A stretch of 45,459 nucleotides of DNA from Microcystis viridis FACHB-1342 (GTDB taxonomy: Bacteria; Cyanobacteriota; Cyanobacteriia; Cyanobacteriales; Microcystaceae): positions 1-45,459 of the forward strand of contig NZ_JACJSV010000038.1 in the NCBI RefSeq assembly GCF_014698335.1, written 5' to 3'. A program made the position numbers and the translations under genes. This document shows, piece after piece, positions 44,984-45,459 of this stretch (positions are counted from its first letter, which is position 1; the number at the start of each line of letters is the position of its first letter). The notes under the pieces were generated by a model. The model was not told the origin of the DNA and did not search any database. It saw nothing but the letters and a program-made list of their open reading frames with translations.

Positions 44984-45459
44984 TCATTAACAAAAACAAA
45001 TCAGACCCAAAAACGAAGCCCTCAACATCTTAACATAGAACAAAGAAACTTGCTCTACCAACTTAGTCAGGAGGGGAATTTATCTCAACGGCAAATGGCC
45101 GTCTGGCTCGGATGTCATCAAAGCACGATATCACGAGAATTAAGAAGGAATCAAAGTTCCCTAGGCTGCTATCTACCTGACACAGCAGAAGCTGAAAGCG
45201 AGACGCGCACCAAAAATGCCAAACAACCCTTTAAAAATGTCAGCGAGTCAGCCTTAGAGTTGGTCAAAGAAGGATTGAAAGATTATCATAGTCCCGAACA
45301 AATAGCAGGTCGTCTGAAAAAAGCTGGTCAAGAATCGCTCAGTCATGAAACCATCTATCCCACATTCCGCACCCTAAGTGTCACAACGTCTCAAAAGAGG
45401 AAGGGGCGTGAGTCAAAATACTTATCTAGAGGAGTGAGTTGGCGGCAAGCTGCCGGCAA
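44984..45459 (+). pseudogene. IS30-like transposase, N-terminal part, no evident start codon (runs off window)
   Basis: The frame opens after a TGA at 44981-44983 and stays open to the window end. It encodes the IS30 helix-turn-helix region: HLNIEQRNLLYQLSQEG, then VWLGCHQSTISRELRRNQS, and later YHSPEQIAGRLK and SHETIY. No ATG, GTG or TTG precedes the conserved HLNIEQ region in frame, so the natural start seems lost. After HETIY the sequence no longer resembles the family well (PTFRTLSVTTSQKRK), suggesting a frameshift near 45365. Probably a broken copy. Confidence 0.75.

Overview
The window looks like chromosomal DNA of a bloom-forming unicellular cyanobacterium, most probably Microcystis. 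The basis is the recurring GCGATCGC palindrome (HIP1), the carotenoid pair crtP-crtB, a Ycf37-type photosystem I assembly protein, a thylakoid-lumen type cyclophilin, a RuBisCO-like protein of the Microcystis MtnW type, and a very high load of IS remnants, miniature inverted-repeat elements (MITEs) and 7-bp tandem repeats. The genus is an inference from gene content, not a database match.

Layout. 0-2.4 kb: the 3' end of an ISL3 transposase, a GC-richer and probably acquired amidohydrolase, then a MITE-filled spacer. 2.4-8.7 kb: housekeeping genes (lpxD, an ABC ATPase, an SDR, plsY, a large conserved protein). 8.8-12.6 kb: tRNA-Glu, a histidine kinase, an EVE-domain/SPFH gene pair and tRNA-Gly. 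12.0-14.9 kb: a decay zone with transposase remnants, a TnpB with a nonsense codon, a truncated gene and a frameshifted Uma2 nuclease. 14.9-15.9 kb: pirin and a small protein. 16.1-18.9 kb: four minus-strand genes, three of them peptidoglycan-hydrolase-like and one a small secreted Cys protein, bounded on both sides by one MITE family. 19.6-27.9 kb: a small orphan gene, crtB-crtP, a Ca2+-type P-ATPase coupled to an SLC13 transporter, and ycf37. 28.1-33.2 kb: a solute-binding protein with a deleted GGDEF gene just upstream, a Ski2-like helicase and a TPR protein. 33.3-35.75 kb: a second peptidoglycan-hydrolase locus (M15 peptidase and lysozyme) between two direct copies of another MITE. 35.9-44.3 kb: YceD, a GT9 glycosyltransferase, an M23 peptidase, serS, the RuBisCO-like gene, the cyclophilin and a GT39 glycosyltransferase. 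44.4-45.5 kb: an orphan gene of the DNA phosphorothioation-associated protein 4 type, then an IS30-like transposase running off the end.

Working together: crtP and crtB catalyse consecutive carotenoid steps. The P-ATPase and SLC13 genes are 4 bp apart and probably co-translated. EVE and SPFH genes are 3 bp apart. The most unusual feature is that two separate loci carry leaderless cell-wall hydrolases, mostly with PG_binding_1 domains, without holin or phage structural genes, and that each locus is boxed by its own MITE pair. One locus also encodes a secreted protein that could be an inhibitor or immunity partner. That reading is a hypothesis.
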